A DNA stretch of 64,000 nt. Source: Hypomyces perniciosus (taxonomy: Eukaryota > Ascomycota > Sordariomycetes > Hypocreales > Hypocreaceae). The stretch spans positions 3,782,001 through 3,846,000 of the forward strand of contig SPDT01000004.1 of NCBI GenBank assembly GCA_008477525.1. Direction: 5' to 3'. The notes beneath the pieces were generated by a model, which searched no databases, was not told the DNA's origin, and worked only from the letters and a program-made list of their open reading frames with translations. Both the position numbers and the translations under genes were made by a program. Positions 11,989 through 22,249 of this stretch are shown piece by piece (positions within the stretch are counted from its first letter, which is position 1; each line of letters begins with the position of its first letter).

Positions 11989-12855
11989 TCGACATGGTGC
12001 ATCGACGGAACGGACTGGCATAGGCAATTACTAGGACTAAGTACATTGCTCGCCAGCTCCAGTTTTATATCGATCTCGGGAAATCACCTACCTATGGCGG
12101 CGAGAACAGATAGAGAGCCTTCGCTTCTACGCCTGGTTATTCGTCCGGCGTCTCGACACTGGACAATACGCAACACTGATTTGATCATTCTTCTCTTTAA
12201 CACAGTACTCCTTAACAGAATATAATTACACCGGATATATGCTGAAGCCTGGCGCTCTCCCTACCGGAAACAGGTTGCAATACAAAGGTCAAAAGGGGGG
12301 TTAGGGATCCGCATTTTCTGTTTTTCGCAGGCATACGTCCCGTCTCTATCTGCAGGCGTCTGAGGAGGTGAAAACGAGATTGAATTTGTGTATGATTGAG
12401 CTGGAGAGGGCCGGAGATTGGACATCATAGTGCTGGGAGGGCAGCGGTTATGATGCGACTTCGACCAGGGGGCTGACTGGACTTCGTATTTGATGCCAGA
12501 TCTTGGATACTTTGTGACATGTATACTAGAAGAGTTCCGGTGGGAACAGTGTATAACGGGGACTGGGCATTGAAAATAGGGGCGAGTGGAGGCTGGAAAG
12601 GAACACTGCTCAATATTCTTAATTGAGGTTACATTTGAGGAGCATTGGAGGTTGGGACATATCACAGGCATGGAGTACAAGAGGGATACAGGAAACATAT
12701 ACGAAGCCCTGACCCGAAATTAAAGTTGAAATATTGGCAACCATGTTGTATGAAGTTTAATATTTCATTTCCAAAAAAGTTATTCGTGTGGATATCCTCA
12801 CCCTACCCACCGAACTCCAAACCTTGAGCAATACCCTTCCAACATTTTTATAATT
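11989..12855. other. Intergenic (convergent 3' regions)
   Basis: Lies between the convergent STE50 and small membrane-protein genes. A 145-codon minus-strand open frame at 12261-12698 shows no domain and is probably fortuitous. Nothing else is recognised. Confidence 0.45.
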
Positions 12856-13197
12856 TTATCCATGCCCTGGTTCATCCTCATATCTCCTCCCATGTCTCTC
12901 CCCCCGCCCATCCCCACTCTCGAAACTGGTCCCGTACTCCGTCTCCCTTTGGTGGTGCTGCACTCTTAGTCTTCTCCGGGCCATGAAGCAAGGGAACCAG
13001 CATCCTAGCATGATGCTGAAGGCTAAGCCAAACGCCACGCCGATGATGAAGCCTCGCAGGATTTTCTCGAAGCTGGAGCCGGAGGTGGCGAGGAAGATGA
13101 ACTGGTTTGATGAGCTGGGGGTGGGAGGTGCTTCGGTTGAGGCGTTGATGGGGAGTGATGGGTTGTTCGGGAGGAGGTGGCGGATGGAGAGGTCCAT
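12856..13197 (-). CDS. Small single-span membrane protein, function unknown
   Basis: A 113-residue frame starting at ATG 13197; the frame continues upstream but only from non-ATG codons. A polar N-terminus of about 45 residues (two NxS/T-type sites are possible) is followed by one hydrophobic segment, ILRGFIIGVAFGLAFSIMLG, and then WFPCFMARRRLR. The tail is strongly charged (Arg, Glu, Gly and His rich). Basic residues just after the helix suggest an N-out, C-in topology. There is no signal peptide and no recognised family. Codon use looks like that of the flanking core genes. It could be a conserved fungal small protein; a fortuitous frame cannot be excluded. Confidence 0.5.
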   Translation of the reverse strand: MDLSIRHLLPNNPSLPINASTEAPPTPSSSNQFIFLATSGSSFEKILRGFIIGVAFGLAFSIMLGCWFPCFMARRRLRVQHHQRETEYGTSFESGDGRGERHGRRYEDEPGHG

Positions 13198-13689
13198 GGT
13201 GAACTGCGGATGAGTTAAAGTGAGGTTTTTAATGGATTGGTGGTGATGGGGGAAGGGATTATGTTGGTGTTTTTGGCGATGGACTGACGTGTTTTGCTCC
13301 GGCTTCAAGGTTTTACTTCATCCATAACGGACATGTTCACAGATACCGAGAGTTGATGACTGGGTATGGTAAGGCCCTCAGCAATTATTGCCTCGCAGAC
13401 AGCTCACACACTCGTGACTCTATTTGACGTCACATTGCTCACGATAATTGCGATTCCTACTAGCACTTGCGTATATATACTAACAGCAACATCATAGATA
13501 GTCCATGCAGCGAAAGGATTTACGGCGATTGGTGGTAAAATCGTCGGTCAGTGAGTCAAGACGCTGACGACAACGACAAGACAAAGTCAGCCTTGTGGTG
13601 GTCTCATCGGGTATGGTTTCCGGGGCTAGAGCCGTCTCCGAGGGTCCCGGGTCCGATGTGCGGAGAGGCGCTAGTTGATAAATATAAGG

Positions 13690-14165
13690 ACTTCCTAAGT
13701 GGGAATGTTTTGTCTATATTATTCCGTACTCTATAACTTAGCTATAGCTTGTTCTGTAAAGTAGTATATAAGTATAAGGGTTTAAAAAGTAAAGGATATA
13801 TTTAAATCAATATAATATTTAAAAATTATTTTATTAAATAAGATAAGTTTAAAATTCAATTGAATATAGCTAAAACAATCTCTTTATAAAATACTTTTAT
13901 TAATGTTAAGTTTTGTTTTATTTTATAGTATTTAAAATAAATTTATAACAAATATTAATATAACGAAATCGTTATATTTCTTTTGTGATAACATTAGAAC
14001 AGTCATTATTATTATAATATTATAATATTTTTTATCATAAAAATATAATAAAAAGATAACGAAATTTGCCTCCAGTATAGTACTAGAGTTCACGGTAATC
14101 GGTATTTTAAACCTTTATAATAAGGGTTTCTAAAGAGACTTTATTCAACCTAAATCTATAATAAG
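13690..14165. repeat. AT-rich, RIP-like block at the core/accessory boundary
   Basis: Composition shifts abruptly from mixed sequence to almost pure A and T with dense TA dinucleotides and no open frames. This is the usual result of RIP acting on a repeat in ascomycetes. The original element cannot be recognised. All genes left of this point are conserved housekeeping types; those right of it are accessory. Confidence 0.6.
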
Positions 14166-14328
14166 GAAATATTCGGCTGGCTAGCTAGTCATCGACGGGC
14201 AGTCTATCATCATCCTTATGCCTCGGATGTTCATGCAAAGCTGTTTGATCCGAGATAGCAAGGCGGCGGCGGATTCATAATTTGGTACAGAGACTCTAAA
14301 CCTAGCCCAATGACGATCACAAGCAAGT

Positions 14329-15398
14329 TTACCTCAGTGGGTTTCCCGTCGATTCGGTGAGTCCTTCCACACCTACCTTCAAAAAGTGCGGGTCCTCTCG
14401 AATCTGTTTCCCAACAACGCCTGACTTTATCTCATCAATGTCCCAGTTGGCCCAGACAAACCGGCCGTGCAGGAACTCGGCCTCGCGGCTGGCAGCCCAG
14501 ACTGCAAAATGACCCCCCAGGTTCTCTTTTGACAAGTGTCAGTAACAGTTGCTCAGCAAGACATTGGGGGCGTGAAAGACTGTGGAACTAGTGGACGTAC
14601 CGTCATCAAAACGAATGCCGCTATCCTCATTGTACCCGATACTTCGTGCCATGTCTGTGAGAACGCCGCCTGGGTGAAAGCTAACGATCTGCATGTCTTC
14701 CACATTCGTGTCCTTGGCAATCTGTTGCAGGAGCAGGGTGCTCGCGCTCTTGGTCAAGCCGTAGGATGGGCGCTCTGGGGCCATTGTTGTCCACATGTAG
14801 GTTACGATGGAGGAGACGTTCACGACAAACTGGTCATGAGTTCCGCGAGGTTAGTCCCCTTATTAGGAAGTGTCTTGGAACAGGGGGCTCAACTTACCTT
14901 GCGCGAATCCACCCCCTTGGTAGTCTGCTTATAGAATCTCTCCGTAAAGTCCAAAGCAGAGCGTACACTTGTCTCAAAGTCTGCCCAAACGCTGTCACGG
15001 CCGCTCTCGAGAATGGGGGCCATTGCTCCACGGGCAGCAGCATTTAGAACGAGGACGTCGATGACGATGCTGTCCTTCAAGAGACCTGCCCAGAGGGTCT
15101 CAGTAGATTCCAGATTGGAAATATCGCAAACTCGCCCTTCAACAATTGTTGCCGAGTCAATCTGCTTTGCCTCTTCAGCCAGCTTAGCCGCAGCAGACTG
15201 CACCACGTCCGACCGGCGACCAAGGATGATGACGCGCTTTGCGGATGCGCTGATGAAGCCGCGGGCAATGGCATAGCCGATACCGCTATTTCCTCCAGTT
15301 ACTATGACACTTTTACCCGCCTGGGTCAGCTCCGGCCGTGTCGGAGAGATGGCTGGGTACGGGCCACGGCGGTACTGCTTCAGGGAGGGCAGGCTCAT
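14329..15398 (-). CDS. Short-chain dehydrogenase/reductase (classical SDR)
   Basis: NAD(P)-dependent oxidoreductase of unknown substrate. Three exons (15398-14898, 14829-14601, 14525-14329) give 308 residues. The dinucleotide-binding glycine motif TGGNSGIGYAIA lies near residue 35, and the structural motif is LVLNAAA (NNAG position). The catalytic serine lies in NVSSI, and the YxxxK dyad is SYGLTKSA. Introns are 68 bp (GTAAGT) and 75 bp (GTACGT, CTGAC branch, AAAAG acceptor). The C-terminus ends soon after LKVGVEGL, as in related fungal SDRs; a GTAAAC at the stop could be a donor for a longer tail, which I consider less likely. The cofactor motif has no Arg that clearly fixes NADP preference. 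The gene stands alone between an AT-rich block and a transporter relic. Confidence 0.82.
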
Positions 15399-16137
15399 GA
15401 TTGTGGTTGTCTTTTGCAGGTCTTCTGTACGACGGGAAGAAAGTTATGTATGATATCAAGCAAATAGGCAAAAGTGACGGGCGTTATAGTATGAGATGGG
15501 AGAACTTTTGGGGGCTTCTCGTGGGTTTGATACGAAATCAATGCATAGAGGTCGTCGAGACTCCTTGTTCTTATAGACTTGGACTTATAGCTCGCACCCA
15601 TAAGTGCGTCCAGCTTGACGCAATACGTAATTCTATATTAATAATTGAGGTTGTAGATGAGAAGTGATGGCTATGGCCGGGCCGTCCCTGTTTTGAAACA
15701 CTCCGCAAGGCGGAGGCATTCAAGCGGACTTTGATGGTAGGTGTAAGCCGGAGCTCAAACGGAAGAACGGAAGAACGGCTGCTACTTGTCAGAGTAGGGC
15801 CTAGCGCCCGTCAACAGCCGATCTAGCGGAAGAAATCCCGTCAACTTCCCGTCAACCCCGTCCATCGTCCGCCTATTCTCCTTGAGCCGCCAACGAAGGG
15901 ACCTAAATACACAAGTAGTGAGGCATCAATTGCTACAGTAAGGCTGTTGGCTTATTGGTTGCCTAGAGCTGCCTAGTCGTTGATTCCTTTAACATATCAC
16001 AACCAACAACTAAGTGGACAAAGATGTCTCAGAAAGCTGCTTAGGTTATTACTAACAATAGGCGCCTACTTATCTCTATAGGAACACCTGAATTCCAGTC
16101 CAGCAGATAGAAAATCAAGAGCCTTTTCCCGGGCCAC
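15399..16137. other. Intergenic, no gene recognised
   Basis: Holds the SDR promoter on the minus strand. No domain-bearing frame is seen. A short direct repeat (GGAAGAACGGAAGAACGG) lies near 15760. Confidence 0.4.
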
Positions 16138-16699
16138 CTACTCCGTCCTCTTCGGCTCAGTCAGGGTCATGTACCAGCACAGTAGCATGACCACAAAAGG
16201 CGCAATAGCAATGGGATGGAGCACATACGTGCCCAAGCTGCCGCACGCACTAGTAGCCTGTCATGATTAATATAACCTATAATGGCCTCAACAATCATCC
16301 AGTACACGAAGAGCTTCTCGCCTATCTTCCTTGCCATCCCAGACAGGCAGAAGCGGCGACAGGCAGAAGCGGCCAAGCGTGATGCCCGCCTAGTAGCACG
16401 ATGCGGAGTTTCATCGTCGCCATCATGCCCCCCCCATCACCGAGCTCGCGTCCGGCCACTCTTGAGAGGTCGCTCGTCGGATAGAGATAGAGAATTTGCT
16501 TCTCCATGTAAGGGATTAAAGCACCCGCAGCGCTATCACTCAGCGCATTCCCCAAGAAGGCCAGATGCAGCGGTCGGAGACAGCTCTGTATCTGACGGCC
16601 GGCTCCTCTCCAGATCGCCGTCCTCGGATCGCCGCGCCGTAGCATTCCTCGATTCGTGTCCCCCCTTGTTCGGCAGCCGCTGAAGCTCAATGGCGTCAT
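16138..16699 (-). pseudogene. MFS transporter remnant (broken)
   Basis: Minus-strand pieces of a major facilitator transporter. From ATG 16699 one frame includes HLAFLGNALSDSAAGALIPY, which resembles the first transmembrane region of fungal MFS sugar- or drug-type carriers. The following sequence no longer reads as a transporter. A separate frame ending at the TAG at 16138 encodes a hydrophobic stretch (PIAIAPFVVMLLCWYM) and a short charged tail, like a C-terminal helix. Most of the 12 helices are missing, so this is an internally deleted relic. A 16-bp tandem duplication at 16342-16373 adds a further frame change. Family assignment rests on a short segment. Confidence 0.45.
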
Positions 16700-16958
16700 C
16701 CTTTTGAAGTGCGCCGTGATACGCCCTCGAGACAGCCTTGCCTAAGGATTAGGTGCAGGAAAGTGGTCGACTATTAGACCCCAAAGTAGTAACGGACAAG
16801 TGGGGGAAACTTACTGGCGAAAGACGGAATAGATCCACCGCATTCCCGCATTTCGCCGTTCGATTCCATGACGTTCCGGTTTGCCTCCTTCTCCCAACAT
16901 CGCCCGCCGGGAAAGAAACCACTCCGTACTGCCCCTGTTGATCCCGTGTCCATACAAC

Positions 16959-18724
16959 ATGTCGGATAATTGCCCGCCGGAAAACCAGATCCGTGCCCGA
17001 CGCGCGTGTCGCTTCTGCTCCGGGCGGAAGATCCGATGCACTAAGGAGATACCCGAGTGCTCCTCATGCAAGCTGTGAGTAGTCTCACGACCCACGATGC
17101 TGTAAAGTCTCGGCTCAATCATGTGGTCTGTTTAGGCATAGGCGGAAGTGTTTGTACAATCCGGATCCCAGTGATTCGACTAGATCGAACGACGCTGCAA
17201 ATCTCCCCCCGTCGGAAGATATTCGCGAGCAACGTGCATTGCAAAGTCGAGAAGACAGTAACAGAGCGGCCGTTCTATTCTTGGACTATGATCTTTTCCT
17301 TCGCAGCCAAGCGCGGGTATTCCCAACTATCCAGGCCTCAAATCCCATTCCCAGTTATGTGAAAGCTCTCATCGGCGAAAGCGCAGCGTCTCAGCAAATC
17401 GCAGCTCGTTACTATCAGCTCGCCCATCCGTGGTTGCCTATTATTTCGAGAAGGAAAGTTTTTGGCCAATTACTCAACCCATTGATGCCTCCCCGTGTTG
17501 ATGTAGCTTTTTTACTCCTATGTATGAAGTTGATCACACAGCCTCAAGAGGATCAGAGTCTATGGGCATCGGAATACTATGCAGCCGTGAGATTTCGTAT
17601 GGATACCCACCATGCCGGGATTGTCTCTCTGGAAATACTCCAAGGCTGCATTTTGCTTGCAGTATACGAGCATGCACACGCCATTTACCCTGCGGCATAT
17701 ACATCTATAGGCATCTGCCTCCAATATGCAAAGGCCCTAGGAATGGGCTGGATGGTTTCGGCGGACGAATCCTCCACGGCAGGGCTGCAGATTGACATGG
17801 AGGAGCAGAAAAGAGCATGGTGGGCGATATTCCTGCTCGAAAGGTATGTGCGATATGACCCTGCTACCTCACCATTGTCCCTGTCTGGTGGTTGACTCAG
17901 ACTCTATTATGGGGCTTGCAGAGTCTCTGGTCTTGGTAATCCGCAGCAAAGGCTATTGGTTCCAGAGCCTGCATTGACGGCACAGCTCCCTTGTACGGAG
18001 ACGGTATGGGAGAATCGAACATCCGTCACGACTGCAGCCACATTGTCATCGCCGCCAGAATCATTAGGGCGTTTTGCAAGTACTGTGCAAGCTAGCTACA
18101 TACTGAGCCGCGTTCTCGGTCATGTATCAGATATGTCCATGGATCCCGAGTTTCAACGACAAGAAGTGGATCAGCTCGACAAAACACTAAATGCATTGAT
18201 CCTATACTCAGATAGTGAGACAGGGGCTCATTATTCACTTCTGTGTTACCAAAGGGCTATTTCATTCTGGCAAGTTGAGCTCATGATAGATGCTCGGATT
18301 GCAATTCTCACTAATAACGTTATGACAGCGCTATCATGGTTTTATACGGGCCACATCTTCAACACGGCAAGACAAGCCCACTTTATCAGCACGCAAGGGA
18401 CGCCTCAGACAACGCCGCCCGTATTGCTTTACAGACAGCTGATAATTATCTCGGGGAGTGTGACACCGACTTCAAATATGGCGATGTGCCTCCATTCATG
18501 CTGCCATGGATATACAACGCTGGCATGTGGTTTATTCACAATGGAGCAGCGGACGAGCTGAAGGTGATTGAAACGGCTCTGCGCAAACTTAAGACGAAGT
18601 GGAGAGCTGCCGGTACGTGTTGGTCGTTTTCGCCTTTATTCACGACAAAATAACTGATAAGCATAACACATAAGGGACTTATTTAGAGCTTTTAGCTGCA
18701 AGGAGGGTTATTGGGTGTCTATAA
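16959..18724 (+). CDS. Zn2Cys6 fungal transcription factor
   Basis: Nuclear DNA-binding regulator. Five exons are inferred (16959-17074, 17136-17843, 17922-18242, 18329-18612, 18687-18724), whose lengths sum to a multiple of three and give 488 residues. The binuclear cluster has six Cys in order at about residues 17-44 (CRFC, RKIRC, PEC, SSC and KC), split by intron 1. A fungal-specific middle homology region follows (ARYYQLAHPWLPIISRRKVF, YTSIGICLQYAKALG, EEQKRAWWAIFLLERYV). Intron 3 is uncertain: the frame shifts between about 18240 and 18330. The best model uses a weak GTGTTA donor with a strong CTAATAAC branch and ACAG acceptor. A single-base indel is the alternative. The gene precedes the acyltransferase, so it might regulate it. 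Confidence 0.8.
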
Positions 18725-19055
18725 TGCTTGCTACTAGTACATAGTTACAGGTAGTACCGAGACATTATGCATACTAAATACGGTTAAGATTATCCTTAAC
18801 CCGCCGCCGATCCTGTTTATCCCTGTTGGCTTACGAGTATGTACGTGCCCGCCAAGATCAAGGGGGAGGCAAACCGACGCGTTAAGATTTTCACGCCAAC
18901 AGCGGCTCTGTGAGAGCGCAACGTGCAAGTAATATTTAGGACGTGAACCAAGGCTTGGATTTTTTTTCTTTTCGCAGTAATCTTAGTCATATTTTGTCTC
19001 AACACTGCCCCTCCTAACCAACTCCGGTATCGTGATTGACGATCCATCTTATTCC

Positions 19056-19088
19056 ATCCCTTGGAGTGCGCGAAAGGAGCAAAGTGGT
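19056..19088. repeat. Left arm of inverted repeat flanking AT-rich island
   Basis: Contains the core CCCTTGGAGTGCGCGAA followed by (A/G)GGAGCA. The reverse complement of the same sequence occurs at 20038-20070, with only a few mismatches over about 33 bp. No clear target-site duplication was found. Confidence 0.6.
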
Positions 19089-19199
19089 CACTTTCAGGGA
19101 TACTGACCAATCGGACAGCGCGCCATAAAGTATACATCAATTCACCGCCAAAATTAGTCTGTGATAGAAGTCCCAACAATTTGGGCCTATATAAATCGC

Positions 19200-19718
19200 T
19201 ATATTGCACTTATTATGGCCCTATCGAGTCTTAATAGGCCTTTAGCCCGCAAATTAAGGTTATTCCTACCTAATTCGCTTAAAGCCTAGCTTTATAACTA
19301 TACTGTACTGACTTATAGTGTTTTATAAATTATATAAAGTGTACTTTTCTATTAAGTAATATTATTATATTATAAAATAAATATAAGTTTATTGCAAGCT
19401 TAAAACCTTTTCTTAATACTGCCTATACTTTTAGTTATAGTATTATTAATAGTAATTCAATATAGTCTTTAAATTTAATCTTTATATAAATAATTATTAA
19501 AAATCATATCAAAGTAGTATTTCTTTATATAATTTAATTAACATAAATTCTTATAAATAAATTTATAAAATAATTATTAGACTATTTTAAAAGTATATTA
19601 TATTGTTTAATATAAATGTAGTTTAAATTTTACTTTAATAATAAAGGTTGAAGTTTATTTAAGTTTCTTTAAACTCTTTATTAAAGGGCTTAATAGTTTA
19701 AATTTTATATAATTTTAT

Positions 19719-19750
<32 letters not shown>

Positions 19751-19960
19751 ATATAATAGTTATATTTTATAGTTTATAAAGGCTTAAAATAATACCTTTT
19801 TATAGACTTAATATTAAATTAAAGCCAGTAGGTATTATTAGCTAATTGCTTATATTAACAGTAATTAAAGTAAATTTAAAGCTTATTATTAAATTTATTA
19901 TAGCTAATAAGATCCATTACACTCATTATAACGTATTACAATAATCGTTTATATAAGGAT
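19200..19960. repeat. AT-rich RIP-like island
   Basis: Nearly pure A and T with dense TA, stops in every frame and no recognisable protein. It lies inside the inverted repeat pair at 19056 and 20070, between the Zn2Cys6 gene and the acyltransferase. It is consistent with a RIP-mutated DNA transposon or other repeat. Confidence 0.6.
19721..19752. repeat. (AAAT)8 microsatellite
   Basis: Eight uninterrupted copies of AAAT within the AT-rich island. Confidence 0.85.
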
Positions 19961-20037
19961 AATAGCGGCATTGGTTCTATTAGTACATGACGGTTGATAA
20001 CGTACCATCTGGCTGACAGGGGTGGTATGGGGCGAAT

Positions 20038-20070
20038 ACCGCTGTGCTCCCTTCGCGCACTCCAAGGGAT
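20038..20070. repeat. Right arm of inverted repeat flanking AT-rich island
   Basis: Reverse complement of the 19056 arm (core TTCGCGCACTCCAAGGG). It lies about 150 bp upstream of the acyltransferase start, so it may form part of that gene's promoter region. Confidence 0.6.
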
Positions 20071-20220
20071 AAACAACGCCCTGCTACCGACTTACTAATA
20101 TATATAACATCTCTCCATAAAACTATATAATTCAATCAAAAGAACCGGTTTTTACAGAGTCAATTCCCAGAGCCAATTTCACAATTATACATACCTACCT
20201 ATACCAATACCAGCAATGAG

Positions 20221-21549
20221 ATGGCCAAGCCACTTCGACAACCAGGCATCTTTGGCCAGCTCTGCTGGGACTCTTATACTGGGTTCCTATTGGGCTTCCC
20301 CGAGAAGCCTGGTGTAATTCAAGACGATGTCATCTCAGCGCTTGAAAAGAGTGCCTCAAAGCTCATGGAAGCCTATCCGTATCTTGCGGGACAAATTGTT
20401 ACGCATGGGCGGACCGACACGAATTCAGGAAAGTACAAAATCATACCGTATCTTCCACGCGACGGACACTCGCCCATTCGCTGCAAGGACTGCACAGAGT
20501 CATGTCCATCATATGAACAGATCCAGAGGGCACATGCGCCTTTTTCCATGCTGGATGAAGGCATCCTGCGCCCTAAAGTCGAGAGGAACGCCGAGCAGCC
20601 GGTCTTTATTGTGCAAGCCAATTTTATCAAGAGCGGGTTGTTGTTGTTTTTTGCCTTTCACCACAATGCTCTCGACATCACTAGCCATGGAACTGCCGTC
20701 AGGATGTTCGCAGCCGCTGGTCGTGGTGAACCGTTCGATCCAAAGTTTGTCGAGCTAAACAACCGGGATGCTGATGCTGTGGTGCCTTTCTTGCGTCCGG
20801 GCGAGCAAGGCCTTGACCACGACAATTTTCGAAGGCCCTCTACTCTCCGTGGCGTCACGGATGGTCCTGCCCAGGAATCAACGTGGAATCTTTGGTGTTT
20901 CCCAGCAGAGAAGGTGGCCGAACTCAAGAAAATGGCGTCAGGAGGTCCTATTTGGGTCTCGACAAACGACGCAATTACTGCATTTCTGATGCAGCGAGTA
21001 ACTGCAGTGCGCCTCGCTAATAAGCACCTGAACGAGGACGAAGCCGTTCATTGCAGGCGTGCCGTCAGTGCTCGAAGCAAGCTTCAGCCTCCAGTCGACA
21101 ATGGCTATCTTGCTTCTTTCGTAGTTGAAGCGGTTACAAAATGGCCAAAGGCAACAGCTCTAGTGCAAGCCTCACTTGTCGAAGCTTCTATCAATCTCCG
21201 GGAATCGCTCAAAGAAATCGACGACCATCATGTTCGTAGCCTTGCAACGTTGATAAGAGATGCCGAGGATAAGTCGACTCTTTTCTATGCTGGTAAGATG
21301 AACCCGAAGAACGACATTCTGATATCGTCGTGGGCACACTTGGACTGGTTTTCGACATGTAGTTTCGGCGACAGAATTGGGATTCCTGATTTCTTAACGA
21401 GACCGCATTCGGGCTCGCCTAGCGTGGCTTTTGTCTTTCCAAAAAATAGGGAAGGACATCTTACTCTTGGAGTGAATCTTTCCTATGCAGACTCTGCTGG
21501 TCTCATGAAAGATTCAATTTGGAGGAATTTTACCGAGTTCATTGGGTGA
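20221..21549 (+). CDS. BAHD-type acyltransferase (trichothecene 3-O-acetyltransferase-like)
   Basis: Predicted acyl-CoA-dependent transferase of the PF02458 family, acetylating or acylating an alcohol of a secondary metabolite. The single-exon frame gives 442 residues, normal for the family. The catalytic HHxxxD motif is HHNALD at residues 147-152. The second family motif (DFGWG position) is replaced by a related segment, HLDWFSTCSFGDRIG, near residue 380. Substrate cannot be told. Another ATG at 20216 in a different frame lies five bases upstream of the chosen start; the chosen frame is the one with homology. It is the nearest plus-strand gene after the Zn2Cys6 regulator, separated by the AT-rich island, which suggests a small or decayed metabolite cluster. 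Confidence 0.82.
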   Translation: MAKPLRQPGIFGQLCWDSYTGFLLGFPEKPGVIQDDVISALEKSASKLMEAYPYLAGQIVTHGRTDTNSGKYKIIPYLPRDGHSPIRCKDCTESCPSYEQIQRAHAPFSMLDEGILRPKVERNAEQPVFIVQANFIKSGLLLFFAFHHNALDITSHGTAVRMFAAAGRGEPFDPKFVELNNRDADAVVPFLRPGEQGLDHDNFRRPSTLRGVTDGPAQESTWNLWCFPAEKVAELKKMASGGPIWVSTNDAITAFLMQRVTAVRLANKHLNEDEAVHCRRAVSARSKLQPPVDNGYLASFVVEAVTKWPKATALVQASLVEASINLRESLKEIDDHHVRSLATLIRDAEDKSTLFYAGKMNPKNDILISSWAHLDWFSTCSFGDRIGIPDFLTRPHSGSPSVAFVFPKNREGHLTLGVNLSYADSAGLMKDSIWRNFTEFIG

Positions 21550-22249
21550 ATGGCAACGCGAGGTCTTGTCCACCCTGTATGGAGATGGTTACATATGTAT
21601 AGCCTTAGACTCTGAAAAAATAACAGACGGCTCCATGAAAAGACGATGTCGAATTGAAGGAGCGGCTAATCTTTGAGTTGAGATCGCTGTGCACGATGCG
21701 CATGGTGACTCTGAAAGCCTTTACAACACCATAGAGCCACCCCGGAGTTTGCTTGGCAGATTGACTGTCAATAATCTTCAAGAATAACAGCCTGATGCAC
21801 TCAATTCGGCAGTGAAACGATATAGGCCTTCGTTAGAGATACTAGTAGCTCTTATTACCTCATTATTGTGATATCCAGATAGTGTCGAACATCGCCGTGA
21901 ATATCGTCTGATCCGCTGTCAATAAACAATTCCATACTTCACTACATAGATTCCAGGGCAGTTACATCACTATTGCTGGCAATCCCCGTGAAAGGAAGGT
22001 AATAATGTAGGTTATATTAGTCGGGAGGTAATGGTGGAAATCTGCAACGATCCAGGTTAGTTCTTATGCATTATTTGTTCAGACTTGGTCCTAACGACTA
22101 GTTGGCGCCATTAGCTCTAGGCAGCAACGCAGTCGACCATGGCCGTGTAAAGTTCTTATAATTTCTCCTTAAGCTGGTTGTAATGATCGGTCTGCGTGCC
22201 TCTTGTTCATTGTGAGAGGCTTCAACTACTATCCTCATTTCTCCAAGCC
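21550..22249. other. Intergenic, no gene recognised
   Basis: Holds the 3' region of the acyltransferase and the promoter of the peptidase gene. No domain-bearing frame is seen. Confidence 0.45.

Noticed and set aside
12261..12698. 145-codon minus-strand frame after STE50
   Set aside because: No recognisable domain and lies in the STE50 3' region; composition gives no coding signal.
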